Source of the DNA: Reticulitermes lucifugus
Taxonomy: Eukaryota; Arthropoda; Insecta; Blattodea; Rhinotermitidae
Assembly (NCBI GenBank): GCA_026260175.1
Contig: JAKCWW010003269.1
Span: 292 to 38,939 of the forward strand
Direction of reading: 5' to 3'
DNA: 38,648 bases
Shown: piece after piece, positions 11,814-23,600 of the stretch
How positions within the stretch are numbered: position 1 is the first letter of the stretch
Layout: the number at the start of each line of letters is the position of its first letter
Position numbers and translations under genes: made by a program
Notes under the pieces: model-generated
The model's database searches: none
What the model saw: only the letters and a program-made list of their open reading frames with translations
What the model was told of the DNA's origin: nothing

Positions 11814-12689
11814 TAAACTTCATACCTTCAAATAGACTTATCTTTCATCAGTGCACCTAATAGTCTTAAAAGTACAAAACAGCATTTACATAAATTAGAT
11901 TATTAGACCCCCAAAATATTTCGAACGAATCTTAATACCGTCAGAAGGCTGTCTTCCAAACACACGTAGCTACAAGTGTGTGTAGATTATATCACAGCTT
12001 TAAACATTACTGCTGTCTGTGCCTTACAAGTCTTAAAACCATTTGATTATTTAGTTTAATAGCCAGTAGAAACATGATCATGAATTCTGAGTACTGAGTG
12101 TCATAAAGAGTGCAGTATAACGAAACCATCGCTCGTAATTAAAATTCTTATATGTCTTTAATAGAAGTGATTTACTTTCCTGTCACATTACGAGTATAGT
12201 TGTAGTACTTCTGTTCCATTCCTCCTTCACACCTCGCACTCGACGCCATAAAACCAGTGCAGTTTAAGAGTCATTAAGTGGGTTAGGAAACAAAAGCTTC
12301 AGTGTTTTAAAGACACGTAGACATAATAATTTCCCAAAGTCAGAAACTGTCATAGTCTCTTTCTCGCTAAACTTGAACAGATTATCGTGAATTCCTGTCA
12401 GTGATGGTAGGCTGGTAGGACTTTCAACAATTATTAAATATAAGCACAGCATAAGTAGTGTGGAGCTTTGACTTCTCTAGAAATACGACGTTCCAGCTAG
12501 TATGTATTTTCCATGTACCCTAGCAAAGGCAGTACAACCGTGCGAGACAGGATTTGCACGTATGCACTGACCTGGGCGAACGCATGGCGGTCTTCAGGTA
12601 AACTGATTGTTAAAGCTATCCAATCTAAAAGAAAACTGAACTGTTTGACTCCTTTTTAGGCGTGTTTGCAAAATTGCGAAAAGTGACTA

Positions 12690-12810
12690 TTAGTTTATAG
12701 TTTATATGTTTGTCCGTCTGCCTCTCCTTCCGCATGGAACAACTCGGCTCCCACTGGACGGATTGTCATGAAATATGATGTTTGAGTATTTTTCGAAACG
12801 CCGTCGAGAA
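12690..12810. repeat. Possible transposon-associated motif
   Basis: The stretch reads GTTTGTCCGTCTGCC, then AACTCGGCTCCCACTGGACG, then GATTGTCATGAAATATG. This resembles a sequence type that recurs in insect DNA transposons and Helitron-like repeats. It has a single copy in this window, so the call rests on recall of the motif style only. Confidence 0.3.
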
Positions 12811-12869
12811 AATTCAAGTTTCATTGAAATCTAACAAGAATAACAGGTACTTTACCTGAAGACCTATTT

Positions 12870-13510
12870 ACATTTATGATAATATCTCGCTGAAACCTTC
12901 TCAGAATGAGAAATGTGTCAGACAAACGTTGTAGACAATCATGCCGTTTATGAGATAATGTGGAAAAATATGGTAGAGCCGGACAGGCCACCGATGACAA
13001 TAAAACACAGCGCGTGCGCTTTATATGCTGGATAACTAAGGCTACAGACAAGCTTGGAATATGTAATACTTATTTGAAACTTGTATGCGATCGTCAAGAA
13101 ACAGTCCATGGCGAACTGTTCTGTTATAAACAAATCGAATGTAGCATTCGAATTAAGAAGTCTTTTAACTTGGTGATTCTGTAAAGTTTTTCACACACTA
13201 ACCTGCCCCACCTACCAAGTCTGAAAGCACTACGCACCTGACCACCTTATGTAATGTTTTTAAAAGCAAGAATGTTCATTGTTTTGTCAGTAGGTAACGT
13301 TTCTCTCAAGTCAATGTCTTCATAATTTGGTATAGGATGTTGTCGTGGAAAGTGGCCGATAACAAGAAGCTGGTGACTTCTAGCTGCAAGTTGCTCTAAC
13401 TACGGTTCAAACACATCGAAGTGACTCTTCCCACTGTGAGCGAACACTGCCAATATCTTAGAATTCTCAACTGTCGGTAGAATAACGAACAATGTAATCA
13501 GTCTTATCAT
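12870..13510 (-). pseudogene. Relic UGT first coding exon (between A and B)
   Basis: The minus strand from the ATG at 13510 encodes a hydrophobic start, then NSKILAVFAHSGKSHFDVFEP, an in-frame TAG, LEQLAARSHQLLVIGHFPR, and PIPNYEDIDLRE. It is collinear with B exon 1, including the catalytic-type His. After further stops and frame changes, FDLFITEQFAMDCFLTIAYKF (about 13135-13073) matches the B block YDLLIAEMFNTDCFLAFAHKF. A weak match to the B segment NFIERFINTF may extend it to about 12870. No donor or exons 2-4 follow. The order and orientation suggest a third alternative first exon, now dead. Confidence 0.85.
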
Positions 13511-14152
13511 CTTATCAAAGGAATTTTTGTCCTTAAGAAAATCCGTAATTTCGGAAAGCTTGAGTTCTCAATTCAAAGGAATTCTGTTCGAGACTAGTCT
13601 TAAGAAAAGCCAGATGGTCTTCTATGTCTAATCCTCCGCACTCGTTGGGACGCTGCGTGCTTCCTTATTTTGTGCCAAAATTCCCAGGTGTTTGACACGT
13701 ATCCTAGTGCCGCTCACTTTGCCAATGACCCACACAGTTATCACAGTTCTGATTTGCATGTTGCCTACTGTGTACAGTCTTAGCCACCAACTGACCACAT
13801 CCTTCCTGCCAGGTTTTCCACACTTTTATCTAAATTTACGGTACATCCTGTAATCTGAGAATAAGATTATGCAGTCTGGTTGAGATTAGCTGCAAAACCT
13901 AATGGCTTTCTCTCAATCCGTTCAATTCCATTGCATCTACACAACAAAGTCTATGGAACACAGTCCATATTGAGAAACTATTTATCGTTTATCTAGTCAA
14001 GATGTCGTCAGGCTTTAATAGAATCGGAAGGCTCTTTGCCGTATTCAGAATAGGCCGCCTTTAGCCCATAGCTTGAACCGGATGAACTTCGATCGTAGCC
14101 TGTTTCTTCAAGAAACATTTAAACCCTTCCTTCAATCTGAAAACCATTCGAA

Positions 14153-14190
14153 TATGTATGTATGTATGTATGTATATATATGTATATATA
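14153..14190. repeat. (TATG)n / (TA)n microsatellite
   Basis: Five TATG units run into alternating TATATA. It directly precedes a family X copy. Confidence 0.85.
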
Positions 14191-14194
14191 CAAA

Positions 14195-14310
14195 AGTAAA
14201 GGTCAAGTGTTTCCTGTACACGCCATAATGACATATCGGGCGCGTGGAATTGTAGCTCTACTCGTTCTTAACCTCGGCACTAGATGGAGGGATGCGTATA
14301 TACGTACGTA
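14195..14310 (+). repeat. Interspersed repeat family X, copy 2 (partial)
   Basis: It starts with GTAAAGGTCAAG and contains TGTAGCTCTACTCG, then TTAACCTCGGCACTAGATGG. The copy at 26690-26900 has the same blocks in the same order. It breaks off before the CCCCGGGAAAT block. Confidence 0.6.
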
Positions 14311-14366
14311 GGCCTATATATAAAATACACATAGCCAATCAGGCTGCTGCCGCCTCTGATCTGTAC

Positions 14367-14815
14367 TTTTTTTTAAGTCTAATATCTTTATTTTACAGTA
14401 TTTACAGTATACCAAAAATCACAAAACTGTTCCGATAACCAATTTAGCTAAAATGAGTGCGAAACAAAAGTTAAAGATAGGGAAATAGAAATAATACTAG
14501 TCACAAAAGACTATAAAAACACTAGGCTTGATGGTGAGCTGGTTACAGCAGGACACGTTTAGATCGTTTATATTTGTAAGTTGTGTGTAAAGAGTTCAGG
14601 TCGTCCAGTGTGTAATTTTCGATTTGTTGGACCAGGGGATTAGGATGGGATGGACATTGAGCAAAAATATTTGACCGTAAAGTTGGTGGATGAAATCTCG
14701 GATAGGTTCAGTATTAATGGTGTCGTGCAAATGGGAGATGGCAGCCCCCCTGGGATAGGCTGGACTTCCTTTTTGCCGGCTGTCGTTTTCATGAAAGACT
14801 ATGTTATTTAGCTGC
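14367..14815 (-). mobile_element. Jockey-like LINE, 3' fragment
   Basis: On the minus strand one frame reads IRDFIHQLYGQIF (about 14700-14660). After a frame change another reads NPLVQQIENYTLDDLNSLH, then YKYKRSKRVLL and a stop near 14540. This matches the C-terminal end of jockey-clade reverse-transcriptase proteins (N-P-L-V, Y-x-L-x-D-L and K-R-x-K-R blocks). About 170 nt of 3' UTR follow, ending in an A tract (T9 at 14367-14376 on plus). It is 5'-truncated and frameshifted, so it is inactive. Confidence 0.7.
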
Positions 14816-15344
14816 AGTGCTTACTTAGCTTCACGTGAGTGGGAAAGAAAATCACGAATTTAAGTGTTACTTGAATGTTATCCTGTAATTCGCTTAGACT
14901 GTAAAATCACAAAAAATATGATTATAGAGAGTGACCCGCCAGAGGTTCGAACCGGGCGTCTGTTGAAGCATCTTCATCTTCTATATTATCTTATCGTTGA
15001 AGGTGAAATGTAAAGCCTGGCGTATCTTATAAAAATGTCAATTTATCCTTGAGACTTCTGTCAACAATAGATAAGCCATAACATAGTGCAAAGATTGAGA
15101 AGATGCAATTCTGGACTCCTCGCATAGTATGTATTTTATACCCGCCGTCGTCATTATTGTATCATGAATGTATCCGTCCCCCATCCAGGAATGCTACGTA
15201 ATGTTAAATATATTCGTCAAGATAAGGGGGTTCAAAATTACGAATCTTTGAACTTGGTTGTAAAAGCGGGCAGTTCTAAACTACTTCGGCGCTTATGTCG
15301 AGCTTACGTAGCGTCATATAATGAAAGGATAAAGGCCACCCAAT

Positions 15345-15530
15345 AACATGCCTGTGCAGGCACAGGGGAGAGGTGGAGATATAGCTCCTACCCATTTGCA
15401 ACCCGGCATTATAACAAGGTGGGTGGTTAGCATCACGCTCCGGCCTCTTTACCCCCGGGAAATACCCGATATCCATTCTGCAGGAGGCTGAGTGGGCCTT
15501 GGGGCTCGTATGGACGGCACATAAAATCTC
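15345..15530 (+). repeat. Interspersed repeat family X, copy 3
   Basis: It contains GGTGGGTGGTTAGCATCACG, CCGGCCTCTTTACCCCCGGG, AAATACCCGATATCCATT, then GCAGGAGGCTGAGTGGGCC. These blocks are the best preserved part of the family. The 26690-26900 copy aligns to it block by block. Confidence 0.65.
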
Positions 15531-17131
15531 GCCTCCACCGTGATTCGGTTCCCTGACCGTCCAGCCCGCAGCGAGTCGCTATATCGGCAACGCAATCTAG
15601 GGCGCCCATATAGTGAAAATCCTGTATAAATTTGTGCACCACCACAAAGTGGATGGAATAGAATCGAGCAGATGTGGACGCAAACAGGAAAAATAATCGG
15701 AAAATCGTAGGTGTGAGAAAGTAACGGCAGCCAGAAACAGCAAGAAAATAAATTAAAAAAAACTGGAACAATCGATATAGCAATTTTAATTACAAATACC
15801 AGTATTTGTTATCTAAGTGGGAAAGAAGATGAGACACAACATATAAGGCCGGAGAACATAATCCAGTGCAGCTGAAAAAAACTTGTTAGGAAATAGGTAA
15901 GCCAAATTTTAAGGTGAGAAGTGAAAACTAAATAGGCAGAGAATAACACTTGCATTGTGTGTAGCAGTTGGCCAAAAATTATGATTCATATTTTCCCCCC
16001 TTACTTGACTAATTTTGAAAAGTATTTGAATATTTTAACTACGATTCTCGGAGAACATCCCCGTTAGTGCCGCCTGTTTTGATTTTTATTATTTCTTCTT
16101 GATTTCTTTAAACACGCTGTCAGTAGCTAAGACTGTATAGAGTCTAACGATTAGATCATACTGAAAATTAATTGGAAGGAATGTAGAAAGAGGCAGGTGT
16201 GTTATAATTTAAACGCTGCTCCGGAATTGGCTGGAGGGACTGATGGAAAGCACGAAAACCTTAGTTAGCGTAGTCTTTCCATCGGGCGAGTTTCTGATTG
16301 GGCACAAGTAAGAAAGATTAAGGCTTGAGCCACCTTGCTCCGTCTGTTAATATGCTCGTCGTTACGGTTCATATTGTTCGTAATTATGATCGTTATCATC
16401 ATTATCAACCTGAAAGATCCTGGGCGGACAGGGGAGGGTGAACTCATGACAAGACCAGGAAGCATAAAAACGAACTTTCGGAATCCCTAAAAGGCGGAGT
16501 CTTCTTGACTAAACCGTGTGAAAGACTATTAGTTTCTCAAGAAATGCTGTGCTTATGCAGTTCACTATTTTGTTGTTATTGTTACTACTTTTATTGTCGT
16601 TACTAAGCAAGTGCCCGGTCTTCACCCGGGCTAACATCGAATCACACCTTGCGTACGAACAAAATGTCTAACAAATCTGTAACTATTTAAAAGATAAAGC
16701 GATTACTTTTGATTATTAAATTACGCGCCGCTCCAAGGCCGAGCTTTTTCTATCGACCAGTGTAAAATATTATCAACTGAATCAATTACTGTCGATAATT
16801 ATTGGCACGTGTTTTCCTGTGGCCCCTTTGCTTTGTCGTTTCTTTATATTCGAGCGAATCAAGCGTTAATGTCGTCTGTCGGAATGCTGCCATCTTGTTG
16901 TGATGTGTTTCTTCGATGGTCAACTCTTTCTCTTGCAACTCGGTTAGCGTGGCATAAGCCCCAATCCCATGGACATGTTTTGATTTTACGTATTTTTCAG
17001 GGAACATTTCATGATTATTCTAAAACTGCTGCCAACATTTGAAGCTCTTATCTCTGTTTCGACACGAGTTGGGGTTGCCACAGACAGACAAGCACACAGG
17101 CTCTTTACTTTTATACAGATTAAGGTTTTAC

Positions 17132-17160
17132 TACAACTACTACTACTACTACTACTACTA
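17132..17160. repeat. (ACT)n microsatellite
   Basis: About nine ACT units run in tandem. Confidence 0.9.
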
Positions 17161-17473
17161 AACTGTCATGAACAGGCTGTGGTTTATTTTTCTGATTCGA
17201 ATTAAATTTTGAAGAAATTAATTATTTTGGACAATTGATAAAACTGCTGTCCTTGTTTAGGAATATTGCAGGTTCTGTATTCAAAGGACACAGCATACGT
17301 GTCCATCCTTGCACTGAATAGGTTTTCAAACCACGGTCCCAGTATGTTAGCAGTGCAAAACCGCAGTCCCTTCGAAACGCTATGTCACATATCGAAATGA
17401 CACGAACCTCTAAAATTTGTAATCACATTTAAAAGTACAGTAACAATGTTGCCCTGTTTATATGTGAACTTAC

Positions 17474-18310
17474 CTTTGGTAAGGGCTTCGCCGGTTTTAT
17501 GTGTATCCCAGCTACCTCAACAACCCCAGGGACTAGCGGACGAGGTCTGTTCAAACTGAAGTGATTATTGACAAAGATGAGGCTCGTATTTCGGGCGAGG
17601 TGAGACAGAGCGGGTAGCGATTCACCGAAGTGTTGCTTTGCGAAATGGTGTGCCGGCCTGTCCATTAGAAATGGATAATGAAGTTTGTGAAATATATACC
17701 AGAATGTATTGATAAATCGCTCAATGAAATTCATATTGTCTGAAGAAGTCACAAACTGTGTTGGAATGTAGGCAGGATTGTCCGGGTTTCCAACCCTACC
17801 TGGTGTCCACGGCATGAAAACACAAGTACTGAACCCAATAATAGGGATTTTGAATTTGTGTGCAAAGGCTAAAAAACAATCAGTATTAAACATTTCAGCT
17901 ATAAGTAAGTCGTATTTCTCATCTGAATTTATAAGATGCTGGACATCCGGCAGTTCAAGTGATTTCTCACAGATCTCTGCAGCCCACGCACTTAACACAA
18001 AAGCGCTTGAAATCTGCCCCATTTTCATCATGTCTGGGAATGACAAAAGGTTGACAGTTTTGTTCACTGATGTTGCGCCTCTTATGTCAATATCCTTGTA
18101 ATTGGGTATGGGGCGTTTTCTTGGGAAATGGCTGATTACAAGAAGCTGATGTCCTCTGGCTGCGAGTTCTTCAAGGTAAGGTTCGAACACGTCAAAGTGA
18201 CTTTTCCCCACGTGACTGAAGACCGCCAGTATCTTCGAGCTCCCAACAGTGTGAAAACAGCAAAGTTCCGATATGACGAGAAATATGCACGTTCTGATAC
18301 CAGAATTCAT
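17474..18310 (-). CDS. UGT 'B' first coding exon, intact, candidate alternative first exon of gene A
   Basis: This open exon of 279 codons carries a signal peptide (about residues 1-24), HVGKSHFDVFEP with the catalytic-type His (H38), LAARGHQL, FNTDCF with partner Asp (D144), PWTPGRVGNPDNPAYIP and NNHFSLNRPRPLVPGVVEVAG. It ends LPK at a perfect donor, GTAAGT (17473), in phase 0. There are no stops or frameshifts, so it looks selected. No exons 2-4 occur between it and gene A. Its donor is frame-compatible with gene A exon 2 (5129), which would give a 523-aa protein across a 12.3-kb intron. Alternatively it is an orphan exon of a gene that lost its 3' half, but the intact promoter, splice sites and frame argue against that. 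Confidence 0.88.
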
Positions 18311-18459
18311 TTTGGTAGTGCTGTTATTACTTCACAGGATAAATTCGTTGAAAATGTAAGAGTGCTGCTGTGTGTAAAAAGCTGGATGTCTTGATTATTT
18401 TAAGAGAAAGATTTGTGTATTAAATCAAAATATTTTGAACAAACACGAGAACCACTTAC

Positions 18460-18535
18460 CCACTGTTAGTCACTGCGAACACATCGAAGTAAACTCTTTA
18501 CTCACACGAAACGATTCAGAGATGAAATATTTCAG
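18460..18535 (-). other. Non-coding first exon of UGT 'B'
   Basis: A consensus donor (AGTGG|GTAAGTGG, exon end 18460) lies about 105 nt downstream of a TATA box. The next acceptor (GTAATAACAG, exon resuming at 18320) lies 10 nt before the B start codon, giving a small intron of about 139 nt. The layout parallels the gene A leader exon. The 5' end is approximate. Confidence 0.55.
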
Positions 18536-18560
18536 TAGAAATCACGTCGATGACACACAT

Positions 18561-18567
18561 TATATAG
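18561..18567 (-). promoter_or_regulatory. TATA box, UGT 'B' promoter
   Basis: The minus strand reads CTATATAATG here. Initiation about 30 nt downstream would fall near 18535, upstream of the leader-exon donor at 18459. A private promoter for B is expected if it is an alternative first exon. Confidence 0.55.
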
Positions 18568-19592
18568 GGCGAATGCTCTTTAATATAATCTATACAAATT
18601 AAGCAATACTTTTATTTGAATTAAAATTTTTGTCCTTGTTTCAAATTGACTTGTCACTGGACTTTAGTAACACATTTTTAAATTCCATTTTAGATTCTTA
18701 TATAAGACAAGACTTGATTCACTGAATGTTCTAGTAACGGTAGTCTGGCTCGCAGTGCTTTATTCACAATTATTTTAACGACAATAGCGGTGCAGCGGTT
18801 GGATGTGTCAGTACGTACATTTGAAATTCTCACTCACAAAATCTTGTAACGTGATCACACGTACCTGTCACACGATATAGTATTGTCTGTTATGAACTGA
18901 TCGCGTCACACAGTATGAATTTCTGCACGAAATGACATCGCGTGACACACCACCTCAATATGCATACCGGATGCTCTCTAGGCTGAATGTAGATCTTCGG
19001 ACTATGAACGGGATTGGCGCCCTCGTCTCGAGTGATACGATGATGACTGCCAATTGGAAGTCGTCCAAAAGAAGCGTACACTTGCGTGACGAAAGGTTAG
19101 CGAAAGTCATTACTTTTACAAACAAAGTGAAAATGACGTGGGTCCGAGAGTTCTTACCTAACGTTTATATGTTTGTAATGGGAGGTTCGGGGTTTGAATA
19201 TGGGCTGAAAAGGCGGCTATCCTGGTTGAGGTTTTCATGATTCGTCCTAGTCCCATCAAGGGCATTGCCACCGAGGAAGGTGATCCACACCCTAACGCTT
19301 GTATTTGAATGGCCCGAAGCTGGATCGGGTACGGATTGTTTTGACGAAGGTTTTTCTTTCTACTTCTTAGCCTCTATTGACACATGTCGAGGTAGTATCT
19401 TGAAATAGTCAAGCCCTTGTGCTCCAAAGTCTTTATAAATTCGCTAAACTTCATATTTTTTTCATGTAATCTGATTCAATATAGCCCACCTACAGCTGTC
19501 GATACAGCGTCGTTAAATATCTTGTGGTTTAACGCAAATGTACTGTGCATGTAATTGTAAATAAAGACCAACAGAGTAAACTATATTTGCTT

Positions 19593-19895
19593 GAGAAGAA
19601 ACCTACATTTAATATTCCTCCCTACAAGTTTCGGCCATGCTGGACATTGTCAGAGAGAACATGTACAATAAAAAGCAGAAATTATTTAAATTTACGTTGA
19701 AAAATTTTATCTTATTTATCTTAATTTTACATTAGTATATTGCCAAAATCAATATGAAACGATTCAACATTCCTCAGTCTGTAGTGTCTCAGTTGACTTA
19801 AGGCAGTAGTTCCATTTTGTATTTTAGATGTTCTCTCTGAAAATAGCACAGCCTTGTCGAAACGTAGTAGCTGTATTAAACGTACGTTTGTTCTC
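19593..19895. mobile_element. Fold-back element with ~70-bp imperfect inverted arms
   Basis: The left arm (19593-19664) contains TTTAATATTCC, CTACAAGTTTCGGCC and CAGAGAGAACATGT. The right arm (19826-19895) is its imperfect reverse complement, containing AGATGTTCTCTCTG, TTGTCGAAACGTAG and TATTAAACGTACG. About 160 bp lie between the arms and no transposase is encoded. It is consistent with a MITE. The TTTCGGC core recurs in the element at 36126. Confidence 0.65.
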
Positions 19896-20509
19896 AATAG
19901 CGTGCTCTTAGTGTGTCGGTCTTCACTGTGGAAATACCAACGCAAGTGCGCGGCGAATAATGCGACAATTCAAGGCCCTGGGATAGCAGGAAATCATTAT
20001 ATAGGCCGTGACCCTTCCTTTTCCACATGATTTGCCGCTTTGTAACCCACGAAGTTGAAAAAGCGACGTTAAAGAATATGCTGCGAATATTTTCCTTCGG
20101 CCGAAGTGTTACAAGTTATACGAGCCGACGGGAAGTGACTAGCGAAACTTGTCGCATAAAATAATGTGACGGTAGCAATCTGTGATGTATCCAACGCAAA
20201 TTTCACTTGACTTAATGGCTGTCATGAGTAAGGATTTTCTTGTATGTGTTCCTCTGTGTAGGCCAATACCAGTAGAAGATTCTACCTTCGAACAGGCCAA
20301 GACCGCGACTTTCCAAATTTTTTAACTACTGACCATTCATAATCCAATCTCACTCGACGCTGTAAGCCCCTGCACTGCCATTATATAACCTTTGGGACAT
20401 CGCTTACATGACGACGTCTACAACCGCCATATCACACGTCCTGCTCTTTAAAAACTGAAGTTCGTATAGGTAATTAAAACATAAAGCTATAAAGACGTGT
20501 TGGCAGCGG

Positions 20510-20650
20510 TAGTATGGCTGCATGCAGTCTCAGCTTCGTCGCTAGATGAAGGCGAGTGGTCAGCTTCACGCGCCGACCGTTCTGACCCCGGAGAAACATT
20601 CCCAGTACCCGTCGGATAGAAGGCTGGTTGGAACCTACAGCCTGCTTGGA
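20510..20650 (+). repeat. Interspersed repeat family X, copy 4
   Basis: It contains CGTCGCTAGATGAAGGCGAG, TGGTCAGCTTCACGCGCCGA, CCCCGGAGAAACATTCCC, AGTACCCGTCGG and AGAAGGCTGGTTGGAACC. The order matches the copy at 26690. It is diverged. Confidence 0.55.
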
Positions 20651-23600
20651 CACGGTGGCGATTAGGAAAATCCGTGCCATTGCAGGGCCTGAAATCCCAG
20701 GCGTTCATTGCAAAGGCTAGTCAGTATAGGCGGTTGGCTTTGGCTATTTACCAGTGAATTGTTGATAATCAACTGCCAGTGGTCGTCAACACTATATTAA
20801 ATTCTCAGTTGACACACCATCGTTTAAATGAATCACTAAACAAAGTGCGGAAGCTGAACTGTATCATGTGATCTAATGGATAACATTTCTCTTTGGTTTC
20901 GGAAGCTCCAGATTCTTTCCATCTTCCTCACAATCAAGGCAGTGTTCTTGAGAAGGCTTAATGAAACCAATAACGGAACAAGCATACTTAATCATGAATA
21001 TCTGTGCCGTAACTGGCAAACGCTTCTTAGACGATTGTACCACTGAATAAGCATCACACTGCCAGTGACTTGCTTGGACTTTCCAAGGTCAGAGGAAGGG
21101 TCGGAGCACGGAGAAAGAAGCAATTGTTCTCGGGCATGGGGAGACAGAGTGAAGGAGGAGGCGGTGTAGTGACTGTCAGCTGTGACGTCGCGGTAAGTTG
21201 TTAACACCACGGTACTTACTGTCGTGCAGTACGTGACATCGTCACAAAATATACAGGCTCACTACTAATTAACAGTTCTGATACCTGTGTAGCTAGCAGT
21301 GTATTTTAAGTAACCAAAACGTACCCATTCTTCCCAAACGTCTTTCTGCGTTTTAAATCGTGTTCATAGCTGCCTATTTTATATACTATAGGTTCCATAA
21401 GGCGTTGTGGGAGTGTTCAGTAAGCCAGTGCTAAGCAGATGGCATGCTAATTTTAGGGCTTTGCGAGACGGAAGCTTGAACCCAGCCACCAGAGAGATAA
21501 AGCTACCCACTGAAGGAAGACCTGTGTAGAAAGGGGTGGATAATTGATTTGACGCGCGGTACGGATGGGTTTATTCAAAGTGCTTAAGGTCTATGAACTT
21601 TGGGACGGACGTATTGTACTTAACACAGTTTTGATATTCGCATGGAGCGAACTTCTTTACAGTTGTAGGTAGTGGAAATGATAAAATTACATTTTGTTTA
21701 TTGCAGTTCTCAGAATTTACAATTCCGTCAGAGTGTGTACTGTATTTTTATGGGAGTTGAGGTTTACCATGTGATCGTATTGTACAGTAAAGGAACAGAG
21801 TGCTGCAGGGCTGTACTGAAGATCTGCACGGGCCGTTACCTGCTGTTTAATTCTACATTTATATCGTCCAACCAAACACAAAAGATTAACATTTTGAACA
21901 ATAATTTGCAGAATAAATATAAGCATATTTGTGGCGTTGTATGTATAATCTGTTCTGTTATTGACGTTAAACATACATATTTGTGTAATATTCAAAAGGA
22001 TTTCCACGTGCTTGCTAGACAGTAAAAGTGACGACAAAGAATAACTTCGAGGATGTTTGTGAATGCCGAATTAGAAGCGATCAGCGCCTGTCGAGAAAAA
22101 TATTTTGACGTGCGTATTAGAGGATTGAAGAAAGACACAAAATCTCGAGTCGATGTAACCTTTGTGTTTTAGATATTCGAAGTTGTTACTTCCAAAATAA
22201 AGTGAGATAATATCGCTGGGCCTAGTGATAATATCGACTTATTTTCTGGAAAAATACAAGCCTGACTAGGTAAGTGCCTCACTACCCATTCACCTGATTA
22301 GCCTATAGGAAGAGATCTAGTTCCCGAAAGTGCCTTTTTAATACGAGACGAACAAAGTCCAAAAACTTAATAATTCTGAGAAAAGTATACTTTTATTTTT
22401 AAATATGATATTGCTTTTTCAGCTATCAATACTAAGACCATTGGCAAAGTTCCAGTTCCGAATTAATCGTGAGACTGTGAAATTTTAGACATGTGGTATA
22501 ACGCCATGTGTAGGGGGAAAGGAAAATTGTTTCATGACATTTTATACATAGTCATCATATGACGTTGCGCATGCCCGGCGTAACAGATGAAATACTTTTG
22601 GCCGGCTCGCTTTTACAATAATGTTTGCAGCATCATAATTTGGAAAGTCCGTTTATGTGCTGTTAGCGAGCTTTAATGCCAGAAGAGTAATTTTAAAAAG
22701 CCCGAAATACGTTGTGGACTGCGTACAAAATGATAAACGTAATGTTCATTTAACTGCATACTGTTTTACCCACGATGAGGGCCCCCTTTACAGAATAAGA
22801 ACAGTCCCATTCACTGTTCGGTTTCGCAACTGTGTATCGTGATACATGTTTAAAAAGTATGGCGTAATATATATATACACTTGTTTTGTATGAGAAGCTT
22901 GCATCATAGACGAGCATATTGCATTAGCACTAAACAGCTCTTAATCCCAAGTCTGAGTGGAATTCCCTCGCTCTGCGTTGAAGAAATGTTACGTGCGGAG
23001 TGAAGCAGCGAGTCCAGTATTAGGCGGGGAGACAAGCAAATTGGCGACGAGTGCAGCGAGTCAAGCATCAGACGAATAGTAAAGCGAAATGGCAAAACCC
23101 ATTGTAAGTAAAATGCCGAAATATCCACAGCTTGGACTAGCGGTTCTGAGCTCTGTCAACAGGTTAAATTTTAACTGTTTTTATTCCTTGCTTTTATCAA
23201 TCGGTAGATCTGTTATGGTCATATTTTCCCGCCAAATTATTATGTAGAAGACGTATGTAATATATTATGATGTTTATGAGTCACTACCAAGAGACATGTT
23301 ACAACAGTTCCCGACGGCACATTTGAAACGCGAGTAAAAACGTCATATTACCGACATCTTGTTTTATTGCTTACACCTGTTAGCTCTTCACTCGTTGTTC
23401 CTCTATACACAGAAAACGTCATACTGTTACTTGCAGTCCAACGCCCCTGTAATCGTATCGTTTCACAGTAAACATGTTGCTGCTGATCTGATGCGCTGTG
23501 GTTCGTGTTACATGACCGCATCAAGTTTATTAACTGTGTGACGTGGCATGTGGCAATGTAGTGTTCTTCACCCGTGCGTCGTATGTGGGAGATAACGGGT

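Larger units (their letters stand above)
8451..12869. other. Gene-poor interval between gene A promoter and the relic first exon
   Basis: It holds a (CAT)n tract at 8703-8727, a family X copy (9755-9925), SINE family 2 (11553-11813) and a possible transposon-type motif near 12690-12800. Short open frames at 8998-9276, 9331-9585 and 10254-10466 match nothing recognised. If B splices to A's exon 2, the whole stretch is intronic in that transcript. Confidence 0.5.
13511..17430. other. Gene-free interval between relic exon and B exon
   Basis: It contains a (GTAT)n/(TA)n tract at 14153-14190, two family X copies (14195-14310 and 15345-15530), a jockey-like LINE 3' relic (14367-14815) and an (ACT)n tract (17132-17160). 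A careful look for UGT exons 2-4 on the minus strand found none. Short frames at 15433-15783 and 16786-17042 are unrecognised. Confidence 0.55.

Noticed and set aside
14940-14965. Isolated B-box-like AGAGGTTCGAACCGG
   Set aside because: No A box at the right distance and no tRNA fold. The motif is nearly palindromic and may be chance or a SINE fragment.
17474-18310. B exon as a simple pseudogene
   Set aside because: The 279-codon frame is intact, all UGT motifs are kept, and donor, leader exon and TATA are present. Decay would be expected to show, as it does in the relic at 12870-13510.
21440-21540. Possible SINE head on the minus strand (GGGTTCAAGCTTCC)
   Set aside because: Only a B-box-like match, with no A box, body or tail.
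21672-22037. Overlapping frames of 117 and 106 codons on opposite strands
   Set aside because: No recognisable domain on either strand, no promoter or splice context, and overlap on both strands suggests chance in AT-rich DNA.
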